Assembly (NCBI GenBank): GCA_039045975.1
Contig: JBCCJA010000018.1
Span: 1 to 63,719 of the forward strand
Direction of reading: 5' to 3'
Length of the DNA stretch: 63,719 nt
DNA from: JBCCJA01 sp039045975
GTDB lineage: Bacteria; Planctomycetota; Planctomycetia; Planctomycetales; Planctomycetaceae
Below the pieces are notes generated by a model that was given only the letters and a program-made list of their open reading frames with translations, searched no databases and had not been told where the DNA came from. This document shows positions 52,191 through 59,329 of this stretch, in pieces. Within the stretch, counting starts at the first letter, position 1. The number at the start of each line of letters is the position of its first letter. The translations under genes were made by a program, and so were the position numbers.

Positions 52191-52472
52191 TTCTTCATCG
52201 CGTCATTGACAGTTAAGACTCGTCCACGGGCATACCGCCGTATGTATCCACGAAGATATCCGACGCGATGATCAATTCTTATTGCGCTCGTGGTGCCGTC
52301 GCGCTACGGTGACAGTAGCAGGCCATGAGGGCCTCTCGGGCATAGAAACCCGCCGTGCGTTCGATCGTCTGGTCGGACGGCCGCCGAATAAGGCCCCGGC
52401 CCAATAAGCGGCGCCTTCGCACGGAGGTTTCTAACGTCCGGCCACCCGTCGGAAAGGAGATTCCAAACCACC

Positions 52473-52727
52473 ATGTCAGCATACAACCGCAAAATACCCC
52501 TCAAGACGTTCCGGCACGACGCCGTCCGGGCGACCGTCTACGAAACCCCGACGCCGCGCTGCGGCGTCGAGTTCTCCGTCGGCTTCGAATCGGGCTTCCG
52601 AGACGACGAGTTCTTCGACGGCATCGAACTGATGTCGATCGTGATGGTCGCCGTGAGAGCCGCGGCGTACCTAGAAGTCGTCTCTAATCGGCGACCGGCC
52701 GAATTGATGTCAGAAGAAGAACTGTAG
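52473..52727 (+). CDS. Small plasmid-type conserved protein (copy B)
   Basis: 84 aa: IPLKTFRHDAVRATVYETP, then CGVEFSVGFESGFRDDEFFDGIELMSIVMVAVRAAAYLEVV. It lines up with the protein at 51513 (P-L/I-x-T-x-R, ATV, SV, DEF-D, then a hydrophobic helix), so the two are probably diverged duplicates. GGAAAGGAG lies about 12 nt before the ATG. Followed by two GGTAGCACG repeats. Function unknown. Confidence 0.65.
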   Translation: MSAYNRKIPLKTFRHDAVRATVYETPTPRCGVEFSVGFESGFRDDEFFDGIELMSIVMVAVRAAAYLEVVSNRRPAELMSEEEL

Positions 52728-52734
52728 CGAGCGT

Positions 52735-52763
52735 CATCGGTAGCACGCTGCATTGGTAGCACG
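52735..52763 (+). repeat. Two copies of the 13-mer CATYGGTAGCACG
   Basis: CATCGGTAGCACG (52735-52747) and CATTGGTAGCACG (52751-52763). Further exact copies of the first form lie at 58144-58156 and 59074-59086, at the starts of repA and parA. Confidence 0.85.
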
Positions 52764-52889
52764 CGTCACCGGCGTCGTGACGCCACGGCGTCGCATTCAA
52801 GCCATGCGAAAAGTGTCTGGTTTGAAGTCTCTCGTGAAAGAGCGACTCCAAAGCCGCTGTTCTCGTCGCGACGGCTCCGCCGCTCGGCC

Positions 52890-52919
52890 GTCCGGATAGA
52901 CCTATAGGTCATCCCGGAC
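52890..52919. other. Candidate resolvase (res) crossover site
   Basis: A 30-bp imperfect palindrome (12 of 15 arm positions match) centred on TA, with GTCCGG/CCGGAC ends and a GACCTATAGGTC core. It lies 96 bp upstream of the serine recombinase gene, the usual place for its own site. A perfect CCCCGGCG-AAGAA-CGCCGGGG hairpin (52925-52945) and a repeated CGCGAACCG (52950 and 52971 region) lie between it and the gene. Confidence 0.55.
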
Positions 52920-53014
52920 GTTATCCCCGGCGAAGAACGCCGGGGTCACGCGAACCGCTTGCGCGGCGTCGCGAACCGTGCGACGTTGGAACCGAACAAC
53001 CCTTCGGAGGCCTC

Positions 53015-53668
53015 ATTCCCGCGATCGCCTGCTACGCCCGCGTCTCGACGCACCGCCAGAACCTTGATGGTCAGCAAGCCGACATCGAGCGGTGGCTCCG
53101 TGGGCACGGGTTCGATCCGGCCACGGTCACGTGGTACGTCGACCGCGAAAGCGGCGCGAACACCGACCGGCCGGCGTTCGCCGCCTTACGGGAAGCGATC
53201 TTCCTCGGCGAGGTCGACACGGTCGTCGTCTGGAAGCTCGACCGGCTCTCGCGGAAGCAACGCGAAGGCATCGATCTCCTCGCCGACTGGTGCGAGCAGG
53301 GCGTACGGGTCGTCAGCGTCACACAGCAACTCGACCTTGATGGGGCGATCGGCCGGATCGTCGCCGGCGTCCTCTTCGGCGTCGCCGAGATGGAACTCGA
53401 ACACACCCGCGAACGACAGGCCGCCGGCATCGCCGCTGCGAAAGCACGAGGCGTCTATCGGAACCACGGGCGAAAGAAAGGAGCGACGAAGGCCGACCCG
53501 AAGAGGGCGGCCGAACTGAAAGCAAGCGGGCTGAAAGTCACCGAGATCGCCAAGGCGCTCGGGGTGAGCCGATCGGTCATCTACGAGTATCTCAAACCGG
53601 CGAGCGACGACAGCGGCGAACCGCTTAACAGTGGGCCCGCGTCGATGGCGTTGACGAGCACTGAGTGA
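53015..53668 (+). CDS. Serine recombinase (resolvase/invertase family), apparent ATT start
   Basis: 217 aa. The catalytic domain begins IPAIACYARVSTHRQNLDGQ with the nucleophile Ser in YARVS. ESGANTDRPAF, VVVWKLDRLSRKQREG and GVRVVSVTQQLDLDGAIGRIVAGVLFGVAEMELEHTRERQAAGI follow, then the C-terminal HTH (LKASGLKVTEIAKALGVSRSVIYEYLK). The frame has no ATG, GTG or TTG ahead of the conserved YARVS; ATT at 53015, four nt after GGAGG, is the only plausible start. It would resolve plasmid dimers or insert/invert DNA. Confidence 0.85.
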   Translation: MPAIACYARVSTHRQNLDGQQADIERWLRGHGFDPATVTWYVDRESGANTDRPAFAALREAIFLGEVDTVVVWKLDRLSRKQREGIDLLADWCEQGVRVVSVTQQLDLDGAIGRIVAGVLFGVAEMELEHTRERQAAGIAAAKARGVYRNHGRKKGATKADPKRAAELKASGLKVTEIAKALGVSRSVIYEYLKPASDDSGEPLNSGPASMALTSTE

Positions 53669-53901
53669 CAGAAAGCGTCGGCGAACTCGTAATGCTTGTC
53701 GATCACGACGGTTTCGGCATAGCCGACCACGTCATCGACCGTCGCCGCCTCGCGCTCCAGTAAGTGATCGTAGAGAGCCCACAGGAACCGGGGCATTCGT
53801 ATGTGGTACTTCTGCCCGTCGGGAGTGACCACTTCGCGGTCTACCAGTTTGCCGTACGTCCCGCAGGCGGAACTCGCTTCTCTTTCGTTATCGGTATCCA
53901 T
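53581..53901 (-). CDS. Hypothetical protein convergent with the recombinase
   Basis: 106 aa from the ATG at 53901. KLVDREVVTPDGQKYHIRMPRFLWALYDHLLEREAATVDDVVGYAETVVIDKHYEFADAFCHSVLVNAI has well-spaced hydrophobics and a helix-rich pattern. Its 3' end overlaps the recombinase 3' end by 88 bp on the opposite strand. No family recognised; ribosome-binding site weak, so confidence is moderate. Confidence 0.5.
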   Translation of the reverse strand: MDTDNEREASSACGTYGKLVDREVVTPDGQKYHIRMPRFLWALYDHLLEREAATVDDVVGYAETVVIDKHYEFADAFCHSVLVNAIDAGPLLSGSPLSSLAGLRYS

Positions 53902-54084
53902 GGTTCTGGATAGCACGGTCCGTGGCGGTGCGCAAGAACTTTGTGCAACCTCGCGCGGCGACCGAACCCATGCCGGCTTTCTTCGATCGTCCATCGGCTA
54001 CTCGGCTGCCTTCGGGAACCGCACTTCGCAAACTCTATATAAGTGCCACGCAACTCACTTTTGCGGCTCCGCAATTTACGTAAT

Positions 54085-54298
54085 GCATTATTTTCTTGAC
54101 ATAATGCCGCAACTTGTGGCTGTATATTTTCTGCGTGCGTAGCCAGATGTTTTTGTGGAGCCGCTAAACGGCCCACAAAACCGGAAAACAGCTTCCCGCA
54201 GGGAGCCTCTTTTCCTCATCCGGCGGGGCTCCGCCCTCGACCCGGTTAGGGAGATTTCGTTCTCCCTAACAACCCAACGAGGGGCGTTGCGACGCCCC
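54085..54298. other. Candidate origin of transfer (oriT), hairpin-rich
   Basis: Just upstream of mobC. GTTAGGGAGA-TTTCGT-TCTCCCTAAC (54245-54270) is a perfect 10-bp inverted repeat, followed by GGGGCGT-TGCG-ACGCCCC (54281-54298). Further left are TTGCGG-CT-CCGCAA (54061-54074) and GCATTAT/ATAATGC (54085-54107), in an AT-rich patch. Relaxase-accessory operons usually carry oriT in this position with such repeats; the nick site is not identified. Confidence 0.65.
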
Positions 54299-54336
54299 AC
54301 CACGCACAGAACCGCGACCGTGAAAGGAGGAGTGCT

Positions 54337-54720
54337 ATGACACAGCCGCGAAAGAAAACTGACCCGCGAGACAACCGGCCGCACCGGCTCGGCCGTCCGC
54401 GGAAGCCCGCCGACGACCTGCGGACGCGGCGGGCTCAGTTACGCCTGACCGAGGCTGAGAAGCAGCGCCTTGCTGAAAACGCCGCCAAAGCCGGTCTGGC
54501 CGAGGCGGAGTACCTCCGGAAGCTCATCCTCGGCCACAAGCCGCGGGGCGTGGCCGCCGCCGATCCGCAGCTGCTCTTCGAATTGAACGCGATCGGCAAC
54601 AACCTCAATCAGGCGGTGCGGGACGCGCACGCCGGCCGGTCGTCGGAGCACGACTGGCAAGCACTGCGGCACCAGCTGCGGTCCGTTCTGGCGCGGGCGG
54701 CGCAAGCCTGTGTTCGTTGA
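54337..54720 (+). CDS. mobC: MobC-like relaxosome accessory protein
   Basis: 127 aa DNA-binding protein that helps the relaxase open oriT. The ribbon-helix-helix part is RTRRAQLRLTEAEKQRLAENAAKAGLAEAEYLRKLILGHKP, and the C-terminal family motif is LLFELNAIGNNLNQAVRDAHAG. GGAGGAG precedes the ATG at 54337. It overlaps the relaxase gene by 11 bp, the normal mobC-mobA arrangement. Confidence 0.88.
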   Translation: MTQPRKKTDPRDNRPHRLGRPRKPADDLRTRRAQLRLTEAEKQRLAENAAKAGLAEAEYLRKLILGHKPRGVAAADPQLLFELNAIGNNLNQAVRDAHAGRSSEHDWQALRHQLRSVLARAAQACVR

Positions 54721-56236
54721 GATCACCCGAGCCAGGTCGTTCAAGGGCCTCGCGAGCTACTGTCTGCAAGATGCCGACCGGAAGGGCTCCGAACGGGTCG
54801 TGTTCGCCGAGACGCGGAACCTCGGGACCGACGACCCCGACGCGGCGTGGCGGGTCATGGCGGCCCGCTACTACATGCAGGACGAGCTCAAAAAGCGGAA
54901 TGGCATCCGTCCGGGTGAGCACAAAGGCGCGAAACCGGTCGGACACCTCGTCCTCGGCTGGCGAGACGACGAGGCCGAAGCTCAAGGGCTCGACCGCCGG
55001 ATGATGATCACGGCAGCCGAAGATGCCTTGAAGTCGATCGGGGCGGACAACCATCAGGCGATCATCGTCGCCCACAACGACACCGAGCACCCGCACTGTC
55101 ACGTCATCATCAACCTGATCGGCGACGACGGGCGGTTGAAGAAGAACTGGAAGGAGCGCGAGAAGCTCTCCGACTTCGCGTTGGATCACGAACGGGAGCA
55201 TCACGGCCGGCCGATCGTCGACCGGCGTGCGCGACACTGGGAAGACCGGCGGGCGGGCGAGACGCCCGAGCCGGTGAAGAAGAAGCCGCGTGATCTTTAT
55301 GAACTCGACCGGGCGGTCGAGGAACATCCCGAACTCCAGAAGTTCGCAGACGAGCATCGTCGGAAGTTAGCCGCGTTCGAGACGGCCAAGGCCGATCTCA
55401 AAGCCCGGCAGAAAAAGCACTGCGAGCGGTTGCGGTGGGTGCTCGACGAACGGATCAAGCGGACGCGGGACGAGACCGGCCGGGCGATCCGGGCCCATAA
55501 GTCGGCGGTGCGGCAGGCGAACAAGGAGACGTGGGCCGAGACCTACAAACGGCAGGCCGCCGACCGGCGGCAGTTCGCGAAAAACGAGCAGGCCCTCCGC
55601 GGTGGGATTGCGAACGCATGGCGGCTGATCGACTGGAAAGCGGCCCTCGGACCCGAGGGCCGACCGGTTCGCGGGGCTCTCGTCACGATCTTCAACCTGC
55701 TCACCTCCGAAGCGGCCCGCCGCGAAGCGTTCGAGGCCGAGTTGAAGCAGGAACTGACTTACCGGCGGGCGAAGCAGCGTCAGATCGAGGAAGCGAAGGC
55801 GAAAGAACTGCGGGTCGAAGAGGCCGCGACGATCAAAGCTCATCGCGCGGCCTACACCCGCAAGGCGGCCGCGATGAAGAAACGCCATGCCCGACAGGAT
55901 GCGGCGCTCAAAGAACGCGGGCAGGAACTCACAACGGAACGCAAAGCGGCACTCGCCCGCGTCCGCGAGGATCGTGTCGAACTGCGATGGCACGAACGGC
56001 TGACCGAAAGTGCCGAACGGAAGTCACGCCGACGGAAGTCGGGCGAAGGCCGGAAGCCGCGTCAGAAGCGGGAACGTCGGCCCCGCAAGAAGAAGACCGA
56101 ACAGCAGCCGGAACAGACCGTTCAAAGAGCTCGCGATCTCGACCGTGAAGCCGAACTCCAAGACGAGTTCGAGCGGCGGATGCGGGATGACCTCATGCAG
56201 CGTCGTGATGACCGATCGCACGACCGGGAGCGATGA
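54710..56236 (+). CDS. mobA: Relaxase (MobA/VirD2-like, MOBP type)
   Basis: 508 aa. The relaxase nicks oriT and pilots the strand into the recipient. The catalytic tyrosine is probably Tyr17 (LASYCLQD). The three-histidine metal motif is HNDTEHPHCH (His122, His129, His131) followed by VIINLI. The C-terminal 280 residues are highly charged coiled coil (RAKQRQIEEAKAKELRVEEAATIKAHRAAY, then KSRRRKSGEGRKPRQKRERRPRKKK). The start is GTG at 54710 inside mobC. Confidence 0.9.
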   Translation: MFVEITRARSFKGLASYCLQDADRKGSERVVFAETRNLGTDDPDAAWRVMAARYYMQDELKKRNGIRPGEHKGAKPVGHLVLGWRDDEAEAQGLDRRMMITAAEDALKSIGADNHQAIIVAHNDTEHPHCHVIINLIGDDGRLKKNWKEREKLSDFALDHEREHHGRPIVDRRARHWEDRRAGETPEPVKKKPRDLYELDRAVEEHPELQKFADEHRRKLAAFETAKADLKARQKKHCERLRWVLDERIKRTRDETGRAIRAHKSAVRQANKETWAETYKRQAADRRQFAKNEQALRGGIANAWRLIDWKAALGPEGRPVRGALVTIFNLLTSEAARREAFEAELKQELTYRRAKQRQIEEAKAKELRVEEAATIKAHRAAYTRKAAAMKKRHARQDAALKERGQELTTERKAALARVREDRVELRWHERLTESAERKSRRRKSGEGRKPRQKRERRPRKKKTEQQPEQTVQRARDLDREAELQDEFERRMRDDLMQRRDDRSHDRER

Positions 56237-56434
56237 AAGAACCCCCACAACAGCCCTCACCAAAAGCAAAGACGGGGACAGGCGTGACATGGGGCGTGTG
56301 TGGTTAAGCACCGGGCCTTCGCTTCCTCCACCGTGAGCCGCGGCGGCGGCCGGGGGTGAACCCCCGCGGCTCCCGGCTCCGAAAGCAAAGACCCTCCCGC
56401 AGGGATGGTCGTGAGTTGAGGAACTCTGATCTCG
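56237..56434. other. Intergenic hairpin region after mobA
   Basis: It has a direct repeat AAAGCAAAGAC (56263-56273 and 56382-56392) enclosing a strong GC hairpin around 56333-56373 (arms GAGCCGCGG and GCGGCTC, with GGGGGTGAACCCCC inside). It is probably the transcription end of the convergent mob and PIN operons. No gene seen. Confidence 0.5.
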
Positions 56435-56887
56435 CTACTTCGCGTCGGCGGCGACGGTTTCCGGTTCCAAGACCGTGATGCCCTCGTAGCGGCGGAAGTC
56501 TTTCTCGTTGAACGTCAAAATGCGACTGACATCGTGGAGTCGCATCGCCGCGACGACTCGCGTGTCGTAGGCGTTGACCCCGGTCACGTCATGTCCTTTG
56601 ACCAGTTTAAACCATTCGGCGAACAACGCGTCTTGGTCTTTCAGCAGCGTGAAGTCAGACGCGAACCAGTCGATGTTCTTCGCCGCCTCGTCGGCGGTTT
56701 GGCCCAGACCGTTATGGGCGACCGTACGGGTCGCTGCCACCCAGTACTCGTAGAGCACCTGGGGCGTGATCGTGAGGGCGTCGCCCGCCTTGCGGAGCGT
56801 CGCGACCGCGGCGGCCGCCGTGGCGTTATTCGCGTCGGACGGGTCGGCCAACCGCAGCAGGATGTTGGTGTCAACGAGCGTCGTCAT
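56435..56887 (-). CDS. PIN domain toxin (VapC-like)
   Basis: 150 aa ribonuclease-type toxin. PIN acidic residues are visible: Asp in LVDTNILLRL, Glu in VLYEYWVAA, Asp in VNAYDTRVVAAM and Asp in FNEKDFRRY. The start at 56887 overlaps the end of the upstream antitoxin gene by 17 bp, the standard antitoxin-toxin order. It should cleave RNA when the antitoxin is lost, stabilising the plasmid. Confidence 0.88.
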   Translation of the reverse strand: MTTLVDTNILLRLADPSDANNATAAAAVATLRKAGDALTITPQVLYEYWVAATRTVAHNGLGQTADEAAKNIDWFASDFTLLKDQDALFAEWFKLVKGHDVTGVNAYDTRVVAAMRLHDVSRILTFNEKDFRRYEGITVLEPETVAADAK

Positions 56888-57152
56888 CGATCAGCATCTG
56901 CTTACGAAGACGTTCGCCGTAAATCGCTTCACGGCTGTCGTCGAGTGTGGCGTTCCTCGGCTTCTGCATCGCGAGGAACTTGTCGAATCGCTCTTTCCAC
57001 TCGTCGTACGGCAACTCGTGAGGTTGGGGTGTCTGATCGGTCGGCGGCTCGTCTTGTTCGACGAGGTGCCTTACGTACTCGTCGATGTTGGCGAACCCGG
57101 CCGCGGCCGCCTTGGCCGCGATCCGCGGGTCGTCGGGTAATGTGATCTGCAT
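56871..57152 (-). CDS. Antitoxin of the PIN toxin
   Basis: 93 aa from the ATG at 57152, with AAGGAG 8 nt upstream; the longer open frame reads antisense to repA and is discarded. MQITLPDDPRIAAKAAAAGFANIDEYVRHLVEQDEPP is a short DNA-binding-like head, and the C-terminal tail (ELPYDEWKERFDKFLAMQKPRNATLDDSREAIYGERLRKQML) would wrap the toxin. It lies 62 bp downstream of repA. Confidence 0.82.
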   Translation of the reverse strand: MQITLPDDPRIAAKAAAAGFANIDEYVRHLVEQDEPPTDQTPQPHELPYDEWKERFDKFLAMQKPRNATLDDSREAIYGERLRKQMLIDDDAR

Positions 57153-57214
57153 CGTTCTTCTCCTTCTCTCTTCTTCCAGAATATCACGAATCGGCCCGCC
57201 CGCGCAAAAAGTGG

Positions 57215-58162
57215 TCACGCGGCAAGGCTCCGCACCGCCGTCTGCCCTCGGCCGATGTTGAACCCGCCGTCGCAGTCTTCGAGCACGAGGCCGGGGTAAA
57301 CCGCTTGGACTTTCCGCAGGGCGACCTTCGCCTTGCGTTTGAAGTCCTTCACGTTCGCGTAGTCGCCCCCGAACTGCTTCGCGAGGCCCCGCCACGGGAT
57401 GAACTGTTCCTTCCGGCCGCTGCGGTTCACGCGGTATGTCCGGTATGTCGACCACGCGTAGAGATCGAGGGCCATCGGCGACGACTTCAGGGCCAGCAGA
57501 GCCCGCAGGTCGACCGGGACGGGCGCGCTCAGGATCGACTCGTAGAACGCCTCGCCCAGTTCGATCCAACTGCCGAACAGGGTGCTCTGATCAGGCTGGC
57601 GGTGGTTCCACCACAGTTCGCCCCGCGGCGCGACCGGCATGTCGAGCCAGCGGTTAGCGGCGAGTTCGCCGTCTTCTCTGCGTTCTTCGAAACTGATCTT
57701 CGCCCGGAACAGCCGCTCCATCTGCGTCTTCAGGCGGGTGATCGAGCCGCCGCGGCCGCCGGTCGGGGCGATGTCGAGCTGCCGCATGAACCCGCTCAGC
57801 GAGTCGCCCAGTTGGAGCTTGCGGCTCTGCTGACGCAGCGTCTCGGTCGTGATCCAGAACAGCAGCAGTCTCGGGATCGTGCCGTACGGCAGTCCGATCG
57901 ACTGCGGCTGGCCTGTCATCGGGTCGGTCGACCATCCCGGGGCGATCGTCAGCGACAGGTTGCCGTTCGTTCGGCCCCAGACCGGCACGTCACCCGGGTT
58001 GCTGTGCGGCAGTGTGACTTGAACAAGGTTGCGGGCGAGGAACGCGATCTCATCCGGCTCAGGCTGTGGATCCTGCCGGATGCCTTCGGCCGCGAGGGCG
58101 ATGCGGTTCGCGGTGCGTGAGACCAGCTTCCGCTGCATCGCGTCATCGGTAGCACGCGTCAT
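57215..58162 (-). CDS. repA: Plasmid replication initiator (RepA family)
   Basis: 315 aa. Blocks FGLPYGTIPRLLLFWITTE-like (IGLPYGTIPRLLLFWITTETLRQ), LGDSLSGFMRQLDIAPTGGRGGSITRLKTQMERLF, SWIELGEAFYESILSAPVPVDLRALLALKSSPMALDLYAWSTYR and FIPWRGLAKQFGGDYANVKDFKRKAKVALRKV are those of the plasmid RepA family with tandem winged helices. The first Met codon lies in the 16-nt palindrome; a Met nine codons on (MQRKLVSRT) is an alternative start. The adjacent 13-mer repeat may be where RepA or a partner binds. Confidence 0.88.
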   Translation of the reverse strand: MTRATDDAMQRKLVSRTANRIALAAEGIRQDPQPEPDEIAFLARNLVQVTLPHSNPGDVPVWGRTNGNLSLTIAPGWSTDPMTGQPQSIGLPYGTIPRLLLFWITTETLRQQSRKLQLGDSLSGFMRQLDIAPTGGRGGSITRLKTQMERLFRAKISFEERREDGELAANRWLDMPVAPRGELWWNHRQPDQSTLFGSWIELGEAFYESILSAPVPVDLRALLALKSSPMALDLYAWSTYRTYRVNRSGRKEQFIPWRGLAKQFGGDYANVKDFKRKAKVALRKVQAVYPGLVLEDCDGGFNIGRGQTAVRSLAA

Positions 58163-58170
58163 ATGACGCG
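58155..58170. repeat. 16-nt perfect palindrome at the repA start, next to a 13-mer copy
   Basis: CGCGTCATATGACGCG covers the repA start codon and the stop of the upstream gene. CATCGGTAGCACG (58144-58156) overlaps its edge. The identical 16-mer occurs at 51810-51825. Confidence 0.9.
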
Positions 58171-58392
58171 ATCGTCATCGACGTGGCCGTCGAAGAACTC
58201 CTCCAGAGCACGGGTCACGAGTGCGGTGATCGTCGTGCCTTTGCCTTCGTCGACGGCCCGGAGCCGCAGGGCCCGATGCAGCCGGACCGGGATCATGATG
58301 TTGAGCCGCGTGGTCTCTTCGCGGGTCGCCTCTTCAAGCGCGGCACGCTTCCGGTCGGAGTCGTGTCGGGGCGGTTTGAGTGTCAGTGTCAT
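58159..58392 (-). CDS. Ribbon-helix-helix protein, probable ParA partner
   Basis: 77 aa. The C-terminal RHH domain is TTRLNIMIPVRLHRALRLRAVDEGKGTTITALVTRALEEFF; the first 25 residues are basic and flexible, as in ParG-type centromere-binding proteins. It starts inside the parA gene (59-bp overlap) and ends four bases past the repA start (ATGA-like overlap), so parA, this gene and repA form one operon. It may bind the palindrome/13-mer family. Confidence 0.82.
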   Translation of the reverse strand: MTLTLKPPRHDSDRKRAALEEATREETTRLNIMIPVRLHRALRLRAVDEGKGTTITALVTRALEEFFDGHVDDDRVI

Positions 58393-59029
58393 CGTTGAAA
58401 AATTCCTCCATGAGTTCGTGTTGAATGGCTTCGATCTCGCGGGCCGCCGGCCCGTCGGGATCGTGGGTGAAAACGGTGCCGCCCGTCGCCGCGGCGGTCG
58501 GGTAGATGACCCGGTGCGTCGTGTGGGCGTTCAGGATCGGGATGGCGTAGGCGTTGAGCGCCGTGACGATCTCGACCGAGAGCTTCGTGTTGCGAACGGC
58601 CCGGTTGACGAGAAACGCAGCGTCGGGCCTGCCGCCGGTAACGTCACGTCTTGCTTCGAGAATCTCGACCAGATCGGCACAAGCCCAAACGTCGTAAGGC
58701 CCCGGCGTCACCGGGATGAGCACGAGGTCGGCCGCCTTGACCGCGGCGACAGACAGCTTGGCGATCTGCGGGGCGCCGTCGATGACGACGAAGTCGTAGT
58801 CGGCCGAAACGTGCTGTAGGTCTTTGGCGAGGCTATCCCGGTCGAGACCGACGACCGGCAGCAGTTCACCGCTGTTGATCGCGTTCCAGTCGCGAAGGCT
58901 GCCTTGTGGGTCGGCGTCGACCAGCAGCGTCGCGTGGCCGGATCGGGCCAGAGCGTGGGCAAGGTTCGTCGCGACGGTGGTCTTGCCGGCTCCGCCTTTC
59001 TGGTTCAGGACTGCGATCGTGTGGGTCAT
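58334..59029 (-). CDS. parA: ParA family partition ATPase
   Basis: 231 aa from the ATG at 59029; upstream frame is the repeat-bearing leader. Deviant Walker A is LNQKGGAGKTTVATNLA near the N-terminus, LLVDADPQGSLRDW is A', and the Walker B-like strand is DYDFVVIDGAPQI. It is small, without an N-terminal HTH, so a type Ib ParA that relies on its partner for DNA binding. It segregates the plasmid-like element or acts during an excised stage. Confidence 0.93.
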   Translation of the reverse strand: MTHTIAVLNQKGGAGKTTVATNLAHALARSGHATLLVDADPQGSLRDWNAINSGELLPVVGLDRDSLAKDLQHVSADYDFVVIDGAPQIAKLSVAAVKAADLVLIPVTPGPYDVWACADLVEILEARRDVTGGRPDAAFLVNRAVRNTKLSVEIVTALNAYAIPILNAHTTHRVIYPTAAATGGTVFTHDPDGPAAREIEAIQHELMEEFFNDDTDTQTAPTRLRPEACRA

Positions 59030-59073
59030 GGGCCTCCGATGGACGTGACGCGGGCTGCATCGCGTCATCTCTG

Positions 59074-59086
59074 CATCGGTAGCACG
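59074..59086. repeat. 13-mer CATCGGTAGCACG upstream of parA
   Basis: An exact copy of the repeat found at 52735 and 58144, 45 bp upstream of the parA start, followed (on the minus strand) by the same GATGACGCGATGCAG that follows the repA copy. The rest of the gap to 59329 holds no gene. Confidence 0.85.
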
Positions 59087-59329
59087 GCAATACCGTTTGC
59101 GCAAGATCTGCGTGCCGGGTGATCCGCGTTATCCACAGGACAGGGGGGGCGGGGCAAACGTCGCCGGCCGGCCACTCACCTTACGGGGCTACCGTCCGCC
59201 CACTCTGAAGGCATCCAACTCGTTCGGCTTGTTCCTGATACGCCTCAGGAGTCCGAGTGGACTGGATCAATGGACAAAACGCTCCAAACATACTGGCTGG
59301 TTCCGTAGCTACAGACAGGTCACCAGAAG

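Noticed and set aside
56871..57569. 232-aa version of the antitoxin
   Set aside because: The first 139 residues are antisense-like reading of repA in another frame; the ATG at 57152 has a good ribosome-binding site.
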